DNA of 32,356 bases from IMG/VR virus record IMGVR_UViG_3300050821_006232, positions 1 to 32,356 of that record; one strand, 5' to 3'. Below, one piece after another: positions 20,792 through 27,680 of the stretch. Origin of the DNA: a virus. The position numbers were made by a program, and so were the translations under genes. The notes beneath the pieces are model-generated. The model was not told the origin of the DNA, did no database searches, and saw only the letters and a program-made list of their open reading frames with translations. Position 1 is the first letter of the stretch; each line of letters opens with the position of its first letter.

Positions 20792-20868
20792 CGCGGAGTA
20801 GCTTAGGTCGGGAAAGCGCGAGCCTCATTAGCTCGAAAACACCGGTTCAAATCCGGTCTCCGCAACCA
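20792..20868 (+). tRNA. tRNA with CAT anticodon, initiator-like acceptor end
   Basis: Complete cloverleaf with encoded CCA. Acceptor CGCGGAG/CTCCGCA has a C1-A72 mismatch, the hallmark of bacterial initiator tRNA. The D arm is GCTT/AAGC with loop AGGTCGGGA. The anticodon stem is CGAGC/GCTCG with loop CTCATTA (anticodon 20826-20828), and the T arm is ACCGG/CCGGT with loop TTCAAAT. The three G:C pairs typical of initiator anticodon stems are missing, the D stem has C11:G24 as in elongators, and position 37 is T instead of a purine. It is therefore a hybrid; tRNA-Ile(CAT) is also possible. Confidence 0.85.
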
Positions 20869-20890
20869 AATCTTAGACGGAGGCGCTGCG

Positions 20891-21055
20891 ATGGGAAGTC
20901 GCCACGGTTTCACGATCGGTGCTTTTGTTTTCGTGCTCGGGCTGGCATTATTTTTCATCGCCGCGGTTGCTTGGCCGGTTCCGGTAGACCCGTACCGCAA
21001 CAAGATGATTGCCGGCGGCCTGTTCTGCGTGTGGCTATCGACGGTACTTCCCTAA
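20891..21055 (+). CDS. Small membrane protein (54 aa)
   Basis: ATG 20891 has GGAGG eight bases upstream. It has a strong span (FTIGAFVFVLGLALFFIAAV) and a weaker second one (MIAGGLFCVWLSTVLP) separated by a short polar loop PVDPYRNK. It lies between the tRNA and the methyltransferase, in the accessory island. No family is recognised. It is below the length of many gene callers. Confidence 0.55.
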   Translation: MGSRHGFTIGAFVFVLGLALFFIAAVAWPVPVDPYRNKMIAGGLFCVWLSTVLP

Positions 21056-21058
21056 ACC

Positions 21059-21607
21059 GTGCCACAACTCGCGCCTATCGCCGCAAAATACGGTTCCGAC
21101 AAGTGTTCATGGCACTCCTACGGGCGCGTCTACGACAATCTTTTCATCGAAGGCAAGACCATCCGTAAGGTGTTGGAAATCGGCATCGGCTACAAAGGCC
21201 TGCTCGCGGAGTCCTATCCCAACGCAGCTAGTCTTTTTATGTGGGAAGAGTATTTTCCCGACGCCGAAATCTACGGGCTGGACATCCGAGAGGATGCACT
21301 GATAAACGAGGGGCGGATTCATTCACACGTCTGTGACCAAAGCAGCGTATCGTCTTTGCTCGCGGCGCGCCAAGCGGTTGGCGGCGGATTCGATTTGATC
21401 GTGGACGATGGGTCACATAAGCCGGAACATCAAATCCTTTCTGCCGCGGTGTTGTGGCCCTGCGTCGCGCCGGGTGGACGCTACGTGATCGAGGACGTGT
21501 GGGATGCTGCGGAAGTCGCGCCGTTCCTGCCCTTCGCGCACGAAATTATCGAATTAAAAATTGGTCGCGTGCGGGATGACCGCTTGATTGTTTCGAAGTT
21601 GAGTTAG
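21059..21607 (+). CDS. SAM-dependent methyltransferase
   Basis: 182 residues, GTG start three bases after the previous gene. Opening YGSDKCSWHSYGRVYDNLF, SAM motif I VLEIGIG at about 38-44, an acidic strand-end IYGLDIRED, and FDLIVDDGSHKPEHQ at about 111-125 match the small class-I methyltransferases of the macrocin/mycinamicin O-methyltransferase type, which act on sugars, with Asp-Asp and His at the metal/active site. It is followed by a glycosyltransferase-sulfotransferase fusion, so a glycan substrate is likely. It is somewhat short for the family but has all core motifs. Confidence 0.75.
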   Translation: MPQLAPIAAKYGSDKCSWHSYGRVYDNLFIEGKTIRKVLEIGIGYKGLLAESYPNAASLFMWEEYFPDAEIYGLDIREDALINEGRIHSHVCDQSSVSSLLAARQAVGGGFDLIVDDGSHKPEHQILSAAVLWPCVAPGGRYVIEDVWDAAEVAPFLPFAHEIIELKIGRVRDDRLIVSKLS

Positions 21608-21620
21608 GATATGCCCCACC

Positions 21621-22955
21621 ATGACCATCGGATTCTGTACCACGTGCAAGGGCCGAGCCCAACACATCAAAGCCACGCTTCCACGCAACCTCGCTGACAA
21701 TCCTTCCGCAAAATTCATTCTGGTCGATTACAACAGCCCCGACGATCTAGCGCCCTACCTTGCCGAGAATCACTCCTTGGACATGGCAAGCGGCCGGCTG
21801 GTGGTCTATTCCTACACGCGGTCTGGACCGTTCCGGATGGCACACGCGAAAAACCTTGCTCACCGGCTAGCGATTGGCGAGGGCGCGGACGTGCTTGTGA
21901 ACCTCGATGCCGACAATCTGACCGGCGCGGGCTTTGCGGACTACGTTTCGGATATGTTTTGGCGGGCGGCAACCGACCACGCCATGTTCAGCTTCCCGAA
22001 TATCTACTTGTGGGCGCGCATGATCCAAGGGCAGATGAAACGCGGGGTAAGCGGACGCATCGCCATGGCCGCGAAGGCCTTCCTGCTCTCTGGCGGCTAC
22101 GACGAACGGTTTTCCGATTGGGGACCAGACGACAAGGATATGAACGTGCGCCTCGAGCGGCTCGGCTTCCTGCCGGTCGAAATTGATCGCCAATACCTCG
22201 ACGCCATCCATCACAGGGACAAGATTCGGTTCAAAGAATACCCGCACGCCAGGCCAGGGCCGGGAGTCACGTCACACGAAGGCTATGTTCCGAATGACTG
22301 CACGATCGCCAACTTCGGCAACTTCGGCTGCGGCATGGTCTTCCGCAACTTCGATTTCGGGAAGCCGATCATCTTGCGGCCGCTCCCGACGCGAATCTTC
22401 GGCATCGGCATGCAGAAAACGGCCACTACCTCGCTGGATGCGGCCCTGAAGATACTCGGCTTCGATTCCGCGCACTGGCTTGACGGTAAGTGGGCGGTCG
22501 CGATTCTGAAAGAGATGCGCGCCAAGGGCCGCTCCGAAACCCTCGAAAAGCACTATGCCCTGTGCGACCTGCCGATCGCCATTCTATTCAAAGAACTGGA
22601 CCGCGCGTATCCGGGATCGCGATTCATCCTCACGGTGCGCGATGAAGTAGATTGGCTGGTGAGTGCGCGGGACCACTGGAGTTACGAGCACAACACCCAC
22701 CGGCCAGACTGGGACAAGTGGCCGGCAGCGGACGTCATCCATCGCGCGACCTACGGACAAAAACAGTTCGACGCGGCTGTTTTTCTGGCAAGATACCGCC
22801 AACACAACGCGGAAGTGAAAGAATACTTTCGCAATCGGCCTGACGATCTGTTAGTGATGGACATGAGCAAAGGCGCAGGCTGGCAGGAATTATGCCCGTT
22901 TGTGGAAAGGCCGGAGCCCCCCATTCGGTATCCGAGGAAATATGCAGCGTACTAA
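21621..22955 (+). CDS. Glycosyltransferase-sulfotransferase fusion protein
   Basis: 444 residues. Residues 1-235 form a GT-A glycosyltransferase: N-terminal TIGFCTTCKGRAQHIKATLP, metal-binding DAD in VNLDADN at about 92-98, and the acceptor loop GGYDERFSDWGPDDKDMNVR of the galactosyltransferase C-type. From about 258 a sulfotransferase follows: the PAPS 5'-phosphosulfate loop GIGMQKTATTSL, then the 3'-phosphate motif FILTVRDEVDWLVSARDHW at about 334. One enzyme would add a sugar and sulfate. TAGGAT lies before the ATG, with no clear ribosome site. The fusion and its place in a capsid operon are unusual. Confidence 0.82.
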   Translation: MTIGFCTTCKGRAQHIKATLPRNLADNPSAKFILVDYNSPDDLAPYLAENHSLDMASGRLVVYSYTRSGPFRMAHAKNLAHRLAIGEGADVLVNLDADNLTGAGFADYVSDMFWRAATDHAMFSFPNIYLWARMIQGQMKRGVSGRIAMAAKAFLLSGGYDERFSDWGPDDKDMNVRLERLGFLPVEIDRQYLDAIHHRDKIRFKEYPHARPGPGVTSHEGYVPNDCTIANFGNFGCGMVFRNFDFGKPIILRPLPTRIFGIGMQKTATTSLDAALKILGFDSAHWLDGKWAVAILKEMRAKGRSETLEKHYALCDLPIAILFKELDRAYPGSRFILTVRDEVDWLVSARDHWSYEHNTHRPDWDKWPAADVIHRATYGQKQFDAAVFLARYRQHNAEVKEYFRNRPDDLLVMDMSKGAGWQELCPFVERPEPPIRYPRKYAAY

Positions 22956-23157
22956 GCATCGCAGGAAGCGCAGGCTGAATTACACCGTCACGGGAGTGAC
23001 TCACAGGCATGGCGCCGTCATCTTGGATTTTCAAGAGCGCCCGACCGGCGCTGTCTATCAAACCGTTTTCGAAGTAGGGCAGAAGGTTCACGTTGATTAT
23101 CACTTCAACGAGGACCGCGGCAACACGGCTGGCACGACGATAACCCCATTGTTGTGA
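22942..23157 (+). CDS. Small basic protein (71 aa)
   Basis: ATG 22942 has GAGGAAA immediately upstream and overlaps the fusion gene by 14 bases. The N-terminus is very basic (QRTKHRRKRRLNYTVTGVTH), followed by a beta-type sequence (GAVILDFQERPTGAVYQTVF) with the feel of a small OB or SH3-like barrel. It may bind nucleic acid or the capsid interior. Family unknown. Confidence 0.55.
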   Translation: MQRTKHRRKRRLNYTVTGVTHRHGAVILDFQERPTGAVYQTVFEVGQKVHVDYHFNEDRGNTAGTTITPLL

Positions 23158-23169
23158 AAGGGAGGCACC

Positions 23170-23415
23170 ATGGCAAAGAGAAAGAAGTGGCAACCCGAAG
23201 AAGGCGAAGTAACGACGGTCACGACTTCGGAATCAGGGGAGTCCGTACCGGAATCGAAGCAAGTCACTCTCAGCCTCGATGAAGCCAAGGCCATCGTCAA
23301 CAGTGCCGTGCAGCCCGCTGTGCCAGGAGAACAGTTCGTGCGTCCGTCGCTGGAACTGCTCGACGCCGCCAAGGCGATCGTGAACGCGGCGGTGCAGCCC
23401 AAAGCGCCAGTCTAA
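23170..23415 (+). CDS. Small protein with internal duplicated helix (81 aa)
   Basis: ATG 23170 follows AGGGAGG. After a basic/acidic N-terminus the sequence has two copies of one helix: LDEAKAIVNSAVQP at about 39-52 and LDAAKAIVNAAVQP at about 65-78. The duplication within so short a protein suggests a peptide that binds a repeated surface, such as the capsid lattice or chaperonin. No known family. Confidence 0.6.
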   Translation: MAKRKKWQPEEGEVTTVTTSESGESVPESKQVTLSLDEAKAIVNSAVQPAVPGEQFVRPSLELLDAAKAIVNAAVQPKAPV

Positions 23416-23425
23416 GAAAAGGTGA

Positions 23426-23584
23426 ATGGCAAGGAAAACCGTTCTAGGAATCAAGCGGTCGTGCCACAACAGTCACGAATGGGTGCTCGCGCTCTGCTGC
23501 GGGCATGAGGTGACCATCACCACCAACACCAGGCCTAGCCGCAGGCCGGTGCGGTGTCTGAAGTGCCAAAAAGGGACGCGGTGA
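23426..23584 (+). CDS. Small zinc-ribbon-like protein (52 aa)
   Basis: ATG 23426 behind AAAGG. The product has RSCHNSHEWVLALCCGHEVT followed by RCLKCQKG: Cys/His positions C-x2-S-x-H, CCGH and C-x2-C that fit a zinc ribbon. It is basic overall. It is too short for automatic calling, but a ribosome site and coherent metal ligands support it. Nucleic-acid binding is inference. Confidence 0.6.
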   Translation: MARKTVLGIKRSCHNSHEWVLALCCGHEVTITTNTRPSRRPVRCLKCQKGTR

Positions 23585-23631
23585 CTTCTCTGTATTGACG
23601 CATCGGGCGAACCCTGCGTAGCCTAGTAGGC

Positions 23632-23718
23632 ATGGACCCCGTGTTGGCCGAACTACTCGCTCGCTACCCGGACGCCGATCCCGAGTATCTGCGCCGCTTA
23701 TTTTTGATGTGTGATTGA
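23632..23718 (+). CDS. Possible 28-residue acidic peptide
   Basis: ATG 23632 starts a 28-residue frame (DPVLAELLARYPDADPEYLR and so on) that reads like an amphipathic helix pair. There is no good ribosome site. TTGACG at 23595 followed after 18 bases by TAGCCT would put transcription start near the ATG. It could be a leaderless mini-gene or chance. Confidence 0.35.
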   Translation: MDPVLAELLARYPDADPEYLRRLFLMCD

Positions 23719-23996
23719 CCGCCTTTACAGATTTTTCTTGACTCACTTCCTCTAAACTGAAAATCTCTCGCGCGATGGATGAAAAATCGCGGGCTGCGAG
23801 CTGCCCAACCGGTCAAGCCGGGAAAAAAATCTAGCGCCATCCAGCGTAACGTACCGTCGTCTTTCTCAAAGCACATCGGGGCGCAGTAACCATCGCACGA
23901 TTGAACCCGGCGATGCATTCCAGTGGCGCAGTAAGCACGGCGCGGCGAAGCTGACCCGGCGAAGGCCGGAAATTCGCTGCCACTGAGACGATATGC
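23719..23996 (+). other. Unassigned 278-base leader before the capsid gene
   Basis: No convincing gene is seen in this stretch. It has an A/T-rich start with TTGACT (23738), an A-run near 23822-23828 and ATCGGGG at 23875. It ends in a nested hairpin: CAGTGGC 23921-23927 with GCCACTG 23979-23985 enclosing CCGGC-GAAG-GCCGG at 23956-23969. A leftward frame here (23664-23918) has some protein-like stretches but no ribosome site. Confidence 0.4.
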
Positions 23997-25340
23997 TTGA
24001 GGTGCGTAATCGCAGCCAATCCAGTCGCAGAAGCGGCCGTAGAAGGCGTTGAATTAGAAGCGTTTGCAAAGGGAATTCCTGATCTTGTCTATAAAGGCAA
24101 GACCATCTACAACTTCTTCAAGAAACACTCCAAAACGTATCCCACCGCAGTGACCACGCAAGCTGGCGGCGTTTCCCGTCCAGCGTTCCGCATTCCCGTC
24201 CGCATGCAATCCGGCTGCGCGATCTTCCAGGCCACCGGCAACGGCGATGCTCTTGGGCGCGGCACCGGTTCCCTGTGGGTTTCGGGCGACCTTTCACCGG
24301 TCGGGCTGTTTGCCGGCTGCGAAATTACCTACCTCGCTCGCATGGCCACGCAGGGTCCGAAGCGGTCCTTAATTTCACTCCGAGCAGAGGAATTAAAGAA
24401 TTCCTTCAATTCCTTTATGCAAGGCGTGGACGCGCAGTTCTTGTCGGATGGCGCCGGCTCCGTGCTCCAGATTCCCGCCACGGCGGTCATCACCACCGGC
24501 GGCACCGGCAACCAGACGTCGATCATTTCGGGGCTTGGCGGCCAGGCGAACCAACTGCAGGAACAGCAAGTGGTGCAGTTCTTCCTCGCCGAAGGTGGCG
24601 CACCGCGCGCAGGCACCGCAACCGTGTCGTACGTGGACGGCGCTTCGGACATCGTCTACTTCTCTACGGCTCTGCCTGCCGGCACCGCTGCCGGGGACTT
24701 CATCGTGATTCAGGGTTCCACCGGCGCGCTCAATTCCGGCGTGCAGGGTATCTACGCCTATCAAGTTGCCGGAAACACCGGCACGGTGCTGAACCTGAAC
24801 AAAGCGACTTATCCCGGCCAACTATCCACGCCGAACATCAACAAGGGCGGCCAGCCAATCAACACCACCGATGCTTATAAGGCGCAAATCCTTATCGGCC
24901 GCGGACTCGGTGCGGAGAATGAGGCGGTCACCGATTTCGTGTGGATCTGTGGTCCCGACCAGCAACTTGCCGTCACTCAGCTTTACACCGGCGTGCTGAC
25001 GCAGAACTACGTTCCACCCGGCGATAAGGCTTTGGACATGACCAAAAAGAACATGGTCACCACCTACGGCGACCGTCCGCTGAATATTTCCTATTCGGCG
25101 CGGCAGGGACGCCTCGACGCAGTCTGTCCCGAGTGCTGGGGGATCGCGGAAACGGTAGAGCCGAGCTTGTATGACTTCGGAGACGGCGTCACAACGATGC
25201 CTATCCCCGATTTCGCGGGGCAGGGTTCTTACCTGACGTCTTCGATCTTCTTCTACAACTGCTTCTTGAATCTCTACAATTCCAACATGAAAGCAGGGGT
25301 CTACATTTCTTCCGCTGCAGTGCCGAGCGTGAACAGCTAA
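23997..25340 (+). CDS. Major capsid protein
   Basis: 447 residues from TTG 23997. A long soluble protein with a helical N-arm (VEGVELEAFAKGIPDLVYKG followed by IYNFFKKHSKTYPT), a central part rich in Gly/Ser/Thr and beta strands (GSLWVSGDLSPVGLFAGCEI, FSTALPAGTAAGDFIVIQG) and a C-terminal domain. Position after portal and scaffold, length and composition suit an HK97-fold capsid protein. The start is doubtful: TTG has no ribosome site. The better-placed GAGGTG (23999-24004) is followed at four bases by ATC 24009, just before AANPVAEAAV. Confidence 0.83.
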   Translation: MRCVIAANPVAEAAVEGVELEAFAKGIPDLVYKGKTIYNFFKKHSKTYPTAVTTQAGGVSRPAFRIPVRMQSGCAIFQATGNGDALGRGTGSLWVSGDLSPVGLFAGCEITYLARMATQGPKRSLISLRAEELKNSFNSFMQGVDAQFLSDGAGSVLQIPATAVITTGGTGNQTSIISGLGGQANQLQEQQVVQFFLAEGGAPRAGTATVSYVDGASDIVYFSTALPAGTAAGDFIVIQGSTGALNSGVQGIYAYQVAGNTGTVLNLNKATYPGQLSTPNINKGGQPINTTDAYKAQILIGRGLGAENEAVTDFVWICGPDQQLAVTQLYTGVLTQNYVPPGDKALDMTKKNMVTTYGDRPLNISYSARQGRLDAVCPECWGIAETVEPSLYDFGDGVTTMPIPDFAGQGSYLTSSIFFYNCFLNLYNSNMKAGVYISSAAVPSVNS

Positions 25341-25370
25341 ACGGGTCGGTCGAGAGGAAAGGGTCGGACG

Positions 25371-25396
25371 GGGAGCGGCCGTGAGAAGGCGCTCCC
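25371..25396 (+). terminator. Hairpin after the capsid gene, weak terminator
   Basis: GGGAGCG (25371-25377) pairs perfectly with CGCTCCC (25390-25396) over a 12-base loop and is followed by TTCCTTC. It lies 31 bases after the capsid stop. A partial terminator here would keep capsid mRNA above the downstream genes; the U-tract is broken by C, so it should leak. Confidence 0.45.
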
Positions 25397-25408
25397 TTCC
25401 TTCATCAA

Positions 25409-25425
25409 ATCGGGGTATCGGGGGA
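25409..25425 (+). promoter_or_regulatory. G-rich leader repeat upstream of the GroES-like gene
   Basis: ATCGGGG (25409-25415), one base, then ATCGGGGGA (25417-25425), ending four bases before the ATG at 25430. It is the compact version of the leader seen at 19254-19281 and 26527-26544. The GGGGGA part can act as the ribosome site. Confidence 0.55.
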
Positions 25426-25429
25426 TAGC

Positions 25430-25801
25430 ATGGATAAGGCAACACGCGCGGCGGCGCTTAAGCCACTGCCGCCCAAGGAAACCAAGCCGCGAGGATTAAT
25501 CTTTAGGACGCTGCGGCCACGGGGCAAGTGGGTGCTCGTTAAGCGGCTGACCCAGGACGAGGAACTAAGTCCAGAGGGCACAATCATCGTCGACAAGAGC
25601 CAGCGCAAGTCTTCGGTTGGCCGGGTTATAGCGGCGGGCATCGAAGTCACCGATCTATTCACTGGCGACGAGGTGCTGTTCTCCAAGTTCGCGATGACAC
25701 TCGAGGACGTTGAGGAGCAGACCGGGGAAAAGGATTTGTTTCTCGTTCGCGGGGAAGAGATTTACTCCGTCCTCGAACCAAGCGAGCCCAATGCACATTG
25801 A
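25430..25801 (+). CDS. GroES-like co-chaperonin (Cpn10 family)
   Basis: 123 residues. After a 25-residue basic N-tail the sequence follows the GroES pattern: LRPRGKWVLVKRLTQDEELS (PLHDRVIVKR in GroES), the mobile-loop position with GTIIVDKSQRKS, then VGRVIAAGIEV, a VGD-like FTGDEVLFSKFA, and FLVRGEEIYSVLE. Like T4 gp31, a phage Cpn10 can replace host GroES and help GroEL fold the capsid protein, and it is encoded right after the capsid gene. The IVL tip of the mobile loop is replaced by TIIV. Confidence comes from the ordered match along the whole domain. Confidence 0.78.
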   Translation: MDKATRAAALKPLPPKETKPRGLIFRTLRPRGKWVLVKRLTQDEELSPEGTIIVDKSQRKSSVGRVIAAGIEVTDLFTGDEVLFSKFAMTLEDVEEQTGEKDLFLVRGEEIYSVLEPSEPNAH

Positions 25802-26525
25802 AGGCCCTGAACCGCGCGAGTGTCCCGCCGAGTATCAGGACCGCCTTGTCGAGCACTTCGGTCTGAATCGCTACGGCACTCCTAACTCCCGCTTCGTGTG
25901 GGGGCAATCCAACACCATCCGCATGGGCAACGTGTGGCGCGATAAATTCGGCAACGAGTCGCGCGGCTATCGCGACGTCTACCAGAGCTTCGCGTCGCCC
26001 TGCTGGATCATTCAGCGTTGGAAGGCGCCGGAAGAGTACGGCACGCCAGAACTCTACTACCAGCAAACGTGGGACGACTTTTCGCGACTATTCATGGTCG
26101 GAGAGTATCCCTGGACCGGGAGATACGAAACAGTGCAGATGATGCAGCGCCAGGAACTTATCAACGGGCGCTTAGAGATTGAGCACTTTGAACTTAGCCA
26201 CATCCTCATCGACAAGATCATTCCGCTGATTCAAGCTACGCAGGAACTTTCGCTCGAGCAACGGCAGGCGGCGCTGCAAGCGATCGACGCAGCGGAGCAG
26301 AAGAAACAGACCGAAGAGATCACGGACATGATGATGAACAACTTGCCCTCGTACTACGGGCCGGTGTCGTTCTCGAAGCAGGGGTGCCGCACTTCGCTGC
26401 TAGACCGGAAAATGTACGCGATTCAGAAGCAGTGGGACCGGCTATCGCGTGGTGGCGCGCGGCCGGATTTCCGGCGCGGGTTTCAGCAGGCAAATCGGCC
26501 AGTCATCAAACGTTTTGTGAACTAA
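25791..26525 (+). CDS. Conserved phage structural-region protein (244 aa)
   Basis: ATG 25791 lies inside the end of the GroES-like gene (11-base overlap), so translation is coupled. The N-terminal domain (YQDRLVEHFGLNRYGTPNSR, IRMGNVWRDKFGNE, SPCWIIQRWKAPEEYGT) is aromatic-rich. The C-terminal half is helical (SLEQRQAALQAIDAAEQKKQ) and ends basic. I recognise no enzyme motif. Position suggests a capsid-associated or head-completion protein. Confidence 0.6.
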   Translation: MHIEGPEPRECPAEYQDRLVEHFGLNRYGTPNSRFVWGQSNTIRMGNVWRDKFGNESRGYRDVYQSFASPCWIIQRWKAPEEYGTPELYYQQTWDDFSRLFMVGEYPWTGRYETVQMMQRQELINGRLEIEHFELSHILIDKIIPLIQATQELSLEQRQAALQAIDAAEQKKQTEEITDMMMNNLPSYYGPVSFSKQGCRTSLLDRKMYAIQKQWDRLSRGGARPDFRRGFQQANRPVIKRFVN

Positions 26526-26526
26526 A

Positions 26527-26544
26527 TTCGGGGTAATCGGGGGA
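26527..26544 (+). promoter_or_regulatory. G-rich leader repeat upstream of the 342-residue gene
   Basis: TTCGGGG (26527-26533), two bases, then ATCGGGGGA (26536-26544), eight bases before the ATG at 26552. It is the third copy of the leader found before the scaffold-like and GroES-like genes. Confidence 0.55.
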
Positions 26545-26551
26545 AAACATT

Positions 26552-27580
26552 ATGGCAACAGCACCGTTTGTACCGGCGACGCACAGGCTTGAGCAGTCAC
26601 CAAGGGCGGAACGCGAAGCCCAAGCCATGCAGAACAACGAGAATCAAAAGGGCATCACGCTCGAGGTGAGCGATGACGGTCTGGCTCCGCAGTACGTCGT
26701 CTACGTCTATAACGTCCTAGAGTTGCAACACGTGCGGGAGATGCCGCCAAACTTCTCGCATTTCGTGATTCCTCCGTGCGCCAAAGGGGAAAAGGTTTCC
26801 TACACGCAGTTGCCGGCATTCGTCCGCAACAAATTCAATAAATTCGGCTCTTTCGAGTATTACTACAAGCGCGAGGATGGGCGAAAGTCGGCCGGGCAGT
26901 TGCTCAATCCCGGCAGTTTCCCCTCGATTGACTGGGACCGCCAGTTGTACCAGAACAATCCGCAGGTCAACGACCAGCAAGGCAATAACCTGAATAATTT
27001 CGGCTGCTGGTGGTCGCTCACCCGGCCTGATGATGCGAAGCTCGAGCAGGAGATTGCCACGTTCACCGCCCGCGCTCGCCAGACCATGAACGAGCTAATT
27101 CGCACGGCGAATATGCTGGAAGCTTCCGTGGATGCGCAGGGACGCTCCCGTAAGGGCGAAATTTCGCCGATGATGCACTTTGCCGCCGATTACCTGCACG
27201 TCCGCGCCAGTTGGCATACGACTCACGAGCACATGGTTACCTGCCCCACGTGCGGAGAACCAATCACCGCCGGCCTCGCCTACCACCGCAATAGCTTTGG
27301 GGACCGCTGCATCGTCGACAAAGCGCGCTGCGAAGCCTTGGGGATTGGCGTCGTGCGGGAAGTCCGCGAGATTGTGGAACCTGCGCCGTCCGAACCGTTG
27401 GAGGAAGGCGACGTGGAAACCAGTCCGGAGGTTGACGAAGCGGAAATCATCCGCCTGGCGAAAAACATTATTACCGCCCGCAAGGCCAAGGCGAAAGAAG
27501 CACAGCGCAAGGCTAGAATCGCGGCCGCAGTGGCGAGGGCGACGGCGCATTTAGACAAGCCTGACCCGGACGCGACGTAA
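26552..27580 (+). CDS. Hypothetical head-region protein with zinc motif (342 aa)
   Basis: ATG 26552 with a GGGGGA leader. The first 150 residues are a mixed domain with an acidic linker (VSDDGLAPQYVVYVYNVLEL; GSFEYYYKREDGRKSAGQLL). The middle is helical (FTARARQTMNELIRTANMLE). Around residue 225 CPTCGEPITAGLAYH followed by DRCIVDKARC gives Cys/His ligands for zinc. The C-terminus is a long basic coiled helix rich in Ala, Lys and Arg. No enzyme fold is evident. The metal site and basic tail suggest contact with DNA or the portal complex. Confidence 0.58.
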   Translation: MATAPFVPATHRLEQSPRAEREAQAMQNNENQKGITLEVSDDGLAPQYVVYVYNVLELQHVREMPPNFSHFVIPPCAKGEKVSYTQLPAFVRNKFNKFGSFEYYYKREDGRKSAGQLLNPGSFPSIDWDRQLYQNNPQVNDQQGNNLNNFGCWWSLTRPDDAKLEQEIATFTARARQTMNELIRTANMLEASVDAQGRSRKGEISPMMHFAADYLHVRASWHTTHEHMVTCPTCGEPITAGLAYHRNSFGDRCIVDKARCEALGIGVVREVREIVEPAPSEPLEEGDVETSPEVDEAEIIRLAKNIITARKAKAKEAQRKARIAAAVARATAHLDKPDPDAT

Positions 27581-27588
27581 ACGATCTT

Positions 27589-27653
27589 CCTTGGGGGCGT
27601 TCTCGTAACCTACGCTGTCACCCCGACGGCGCCGAGCGCGAACTCCCCCAAGG
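27589..27653 (+). other. 9-bp inverted repeat enclosing a 47-base loop
   Basis: CCTTGGGGG (27589-27597) and CCCCCAAGG (27645-27653) are perfect complements in the 100-base gap between two head genes. The loop is itself GC-rich. It could be a regulatory RNA fold or protein site; there is no U-tract, so a terminator is unlikely. Confidence 0.45.
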
Positions 27654-27680
27654 TCGCAACTTTAGAGAAAAGGGAGGGTA

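Noticed and set aside
23664-23918. Leftward 84-residue frame with protein-like stretch DGYCAPMCFEKDDGTLRWMA
   Set aside because: It is on the opposite strand to everything around it, without ribosome site or promoter. It may be a gene relic, but I cannot support it.
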